A stretch of DNA of 12,119 nucleotides, from assembly GCA_029942265.1 (NCBI GenBank), contig JAOZTO010000032.1, positions 1 to 12,119 of the forward strand, in the 5' to 3' direction. Both the position numbers and the translations under genes were made by a program. Origin of the DNA: Desulfocapsa sp. (GTDB taxonomy: Bacteria; Desulfobacterota; Desulfobulbia; Desulfobulbales; Desulfocapsaceae). Below, piece by piece: positions 9,001 to 12,119 of the stretch (within the stretch, counting starts at the first letter, position 1; each line of letters starts with the position of its first letter). The notes below the pieces were generated by a model. The model saw only the letters and a list, made by a program, of their open reading frames with translations, made no database searches and was not told the DNA's origin.

Positions 9001-12000
9001 ATGCAGTGCGTGGCGAGGGACGTAGCTTTTTACGCTCAAGTGATAAAATATATGACATCATTCAGATGATGTCCAATCATACGACTTCAAGTATTGCATC
9101 AGGATCAGGTGCCGTTTCTCCTAATTATCTTCAGACGACCGATGCGTATAAAGAGTATTTCTCACATCTTTCAGAAAATGGTGTGCTTCATATTAACCAT
9201 CATATTTATCCTAAAATGGTTCTTACTGCGGCACGTGCCTGGGATGAATCGGGACGGACGGATTTTGAAAAACATGTGCTGGTTTACTATGCGAATAAAT
9301 GGTATAACCTTCCGACACTTCTAGTGAAAATGCAACCTTGGACGCAGGAGGAAGTTGATCGTGTTCATCTGCTAATGGATGGAGAAGGGTTTGTGCGAAT
9401 CCATAATCCACTTGACCTTGAAAACTCAAAGCTTGATAAGGAATTTTTTACTGGAGTGCTATCTGATGAACTTGCCGATTCCATTCCGTATCGCATAGAA
9501 GCGCCATCAGATGACAAACCATTTTTTAACCATATGCGAAAACGCTTTACCCCTGTTTCCATGACTGAACCTTATGTGGATACATCGGTAAAAGTGCTTT
9601 TAAACGATTCAATCAAACATGGACTACCCATGGATGTGATTCATTTGATTGTTTCAGCTGGATCTGCATTGATAATAGCAATTGTGTGTCTGTTTGGTCC
9701 GTTGCTGTTCTCGAAAGTTGGTCGTGCGCACTGGGATGGTAAAATTGCCTTTATTGGGTATTTTGCATGCTTGGGTGGTGCATTTATCGCAGTGGAGTTG
9801 ATCTTTGTTCAACTATTTCATAAACTGGTTGGTTTTCCACTCTATACGTATGTAACTGTTGTTTTTGCTTTTCTCCTGTCAGCTGGAATAGGTAGTTATG
9901 TAACTGATATTACAGACTTACATACAAGAAAACGAGCACGATTTATTCCCTATTTGCTTATCCCTGTCTATGGTACGGTACTGTTACTCTTTAAAGAACC
10001 CCTTCTCGACTATTTCCTGCAATGGTCTGCGTTAATGAGGATGGTGGCTGCATTTGTTATGATTGCTCCTCTTGGCTTCTTTATGGGGATGCCATTTGCT
10101 ATAGGAATTGCAAGTTCTCATAAAAACGGTAAAGGTGCCGTTGGCTGGGCCTGGGCTATTAATGGTCTGTTCACTGTTCTTGGCGGTGTGTGTAGTATTG
10201 TGCTTGCAATTTATGTTGGATTTTTTATCACTTTAATGATTTCATTTGCCGTGTATATCATAGCGGCACTTTTATTACCCCGTTTTGCAAGGGTGTAATG
10301 ACAACTGTATGGGATAACAATGGAAAATTATAATATTCGTAAAAAGGTTTTGATTACTGGTGGTGCTGGATTTCTTGGATCACATCTCTGTGAAGCACTG
10401 CTTGACCAGGGAACTGAAGTACTATGTCTTGATAACTATTTCACAGGGACAAAACAGAATATTAAGCAGTTTGTGGGTAATTCCTCTTTTGAATTGTTGC
10501 GTCATGATGTAACTTTTCCTCTCTACGTTGAAGTAGATGAAATTTACAACCTGGCCTGCCCTGCATCCCCCATTCACTATCAACATGATCCTGTACAGAC
10601 TACAAAAACGTCTGTGCATGGTGCCATTAATATGCTTGGTCTTGCTAAACGAGTACGAGCAAAAATATTCCAGGCATCGACAAGTGAAGTATATGGCGAT
10701 CCTGACGTACATCCACAGGTTGAAAGCTATTGGGGAAATGTGAACCCCATAGGAATACGATCCTGTTATGACGAAGGAAAACGCTGTGCCGAAACCCTGT
10801 TTTTTGATTACCACAGACAACATAATCTGAGAATTAAAGTGGGTCGTCTGTTTAATACATATGGCCCTCGTATGCATCCTAATGATGGACGGGTGGTTTC
10901 TAATTTTATTGTTCAAGCATTGCAGGGAATCCCGATCACTGTCTATGGTAACGGTTCACAGACACGATCTTTTTGCTATGTTGACGACCTGATTCGTTTA
11001 ATGGTTCTATTTATGGAGAGTGATGACGAAATGACAGGTCCCATGAATATGGGAAATCCCAATGAGTTTACTATTCTCGAACTCGCAGAACTTGTAACGG
11101 AGATGGTGAGTTCATCTTCTGATATTATTTTTAAAGACTTGCCTGCTGATGATCCTAAACAGCGTTGTGCTGATATTTCCATTGCCCGTGACAAGCTTGG
11201 CTGGGAACCCAAAACACAACTTAAGGAAGGATTACGTTATACAATCGATTACTTCGATAATTTTTTGTCAGAGAGCCACTGATCGTCATATATCGCCCAT
11301 GTCTATACTTATTGATGCCCACGTTCATATTCATCCACAGTTTTCAATTGAAGAATTCTTTTCTTTTGCATGGGAAAATTTTTCCCGTGCTGCTGATGCA
11401 ATAGGTGTTTCAGGAGATACTGATTATGTCCTGGCTTTAACTGAAGGGCAGGGCTGTGATGTGTTTGGCACTTTGAAAGGAAGGGCGATTTCAAGTTCTG
11501 AAAAGGAACACACTGTATTTGAAGACAGCTTCTGGACTCCGTATTTGACTAAGGAGACAGAGAGTCTTATTATTCGTAAGGCTGACAAAAAACTGATCAT
11601 TCTTGCAGGAAGACAGTTGGTCAGTACAGAAAAAATTGAACTCTTGTCGCTTTTCAGCTCTTTAGTTATTGAGGATAGAAGTTTACCATTAGCAGAACTT
11701 GCCCAGAGAGTTTCCCAAAACAATGCTCTTCCAGTTGTCCCCTGGGGAGTTGGTAAATGGATTGGTCAACGTGGAAAGGTTGTTGAAGAACTCTTTAGCA
11801 AACAGCTTGATTTCCCCATCTTTCCTGGCGATAATGGTAATCGTCCACCATTCTGGCCGATGCCGCAATTGTTACGTAAGGCACCTACACGCTATAGTGC
11901 TGTGTTGTCTGGAAGTGACCCTCTTCCTCTTGCATCCCATGAAAACCGAGCCGGTTCCTTTGGTTCATTTATTACTGATGCTGAGTTGTCTCTGGATACC

Positions 12001-12119
12001 CCCATTGATTCTTTACGCAAGATACTACTGACGAGTAAAAATATATCCGTTTTTGGTCATGGTGTTGGCTCTTGTCAATGTGTTGTTGATCAGTTGCAAA
12101 TTAATCTGACTAATCGCTT

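Overview
The window is an AT-rich stretch (about 40% G+C by eye) of a Gram-negative-type chromosome. Every supported gene is on the + strand, packed with gaps of -1 to about 20 bases except at two places. The content is that of an exopolysaccharide or surface-glycan biosynthesis and decoration locus. The species cannot be fixed from the sequence. The AlgI/AlgJ-type acetylation pair, the COG5610-type HAD protein and UDP-xylose synthase together would fit a Desulfobacterota or other proteobacterial host, but that is inference.

Layout. (1) Positions 2-250: C-terminal tail of an unrecognised gene cut by the left edge. (2) 250-2307: a 685-residue cytosolic HAD-family protein with a large C-terminal domain, of the kind found in capsule/EPS clusters. 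(3) 2304-2448: an imperfect 145-bp palindrome that begins on the last codons of the HAD gene, followed by an orphan 80-codon ORF (2480-2722). (4) 2726-7622: three tightly coupled membrane/periplasm genes: a DUF2142-like polytopic membrane protein, an AlgI-like MBOAT acyltransferase and an AlgJ/AlgX-like SGNH acetyltransferase. (5) 7623-7916: the only long gap, holding a second palindrome (7684-7812), a good sigma70-type -10 box and a strong ribosome binding site. (6) 7917-12119: a membrane-flanked spermidine-synthase-fold protein, a UDP-glucuronate decarboxylase and the start of a metal-dependent-hydrolase-like protein cut by the right edge.

How the genes fit together (inference). UDP-glucuronate decarboxylase supplies UDP-xylose. 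The DUF2142 protein resembles GT-C type membrane glycosyltransferases and may add or handle a sugar on the periplasmic side. MBOAT and SGNH proteins move acetyl groups across the membrane and onto the glycan. The HAD protein, spermidine-synthase-like protein and terminal hydrolase are accessory proteins of unknown reaction.

The least expected observations are three. The two intergenic palindromes have different ends but a common core, and their symmetry centres fall on the same aligned base. A beta-rich extracytoplasmic segment of the DUF2142 protein resembles the C-terminal segment of the SGNH protein. The spermidine-synthase-like protein lacks both aspartates of the aminopropyltransferase active-site motif. 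No RNA genes, CRISPR arrays, transposase genes or phage genes were seen.
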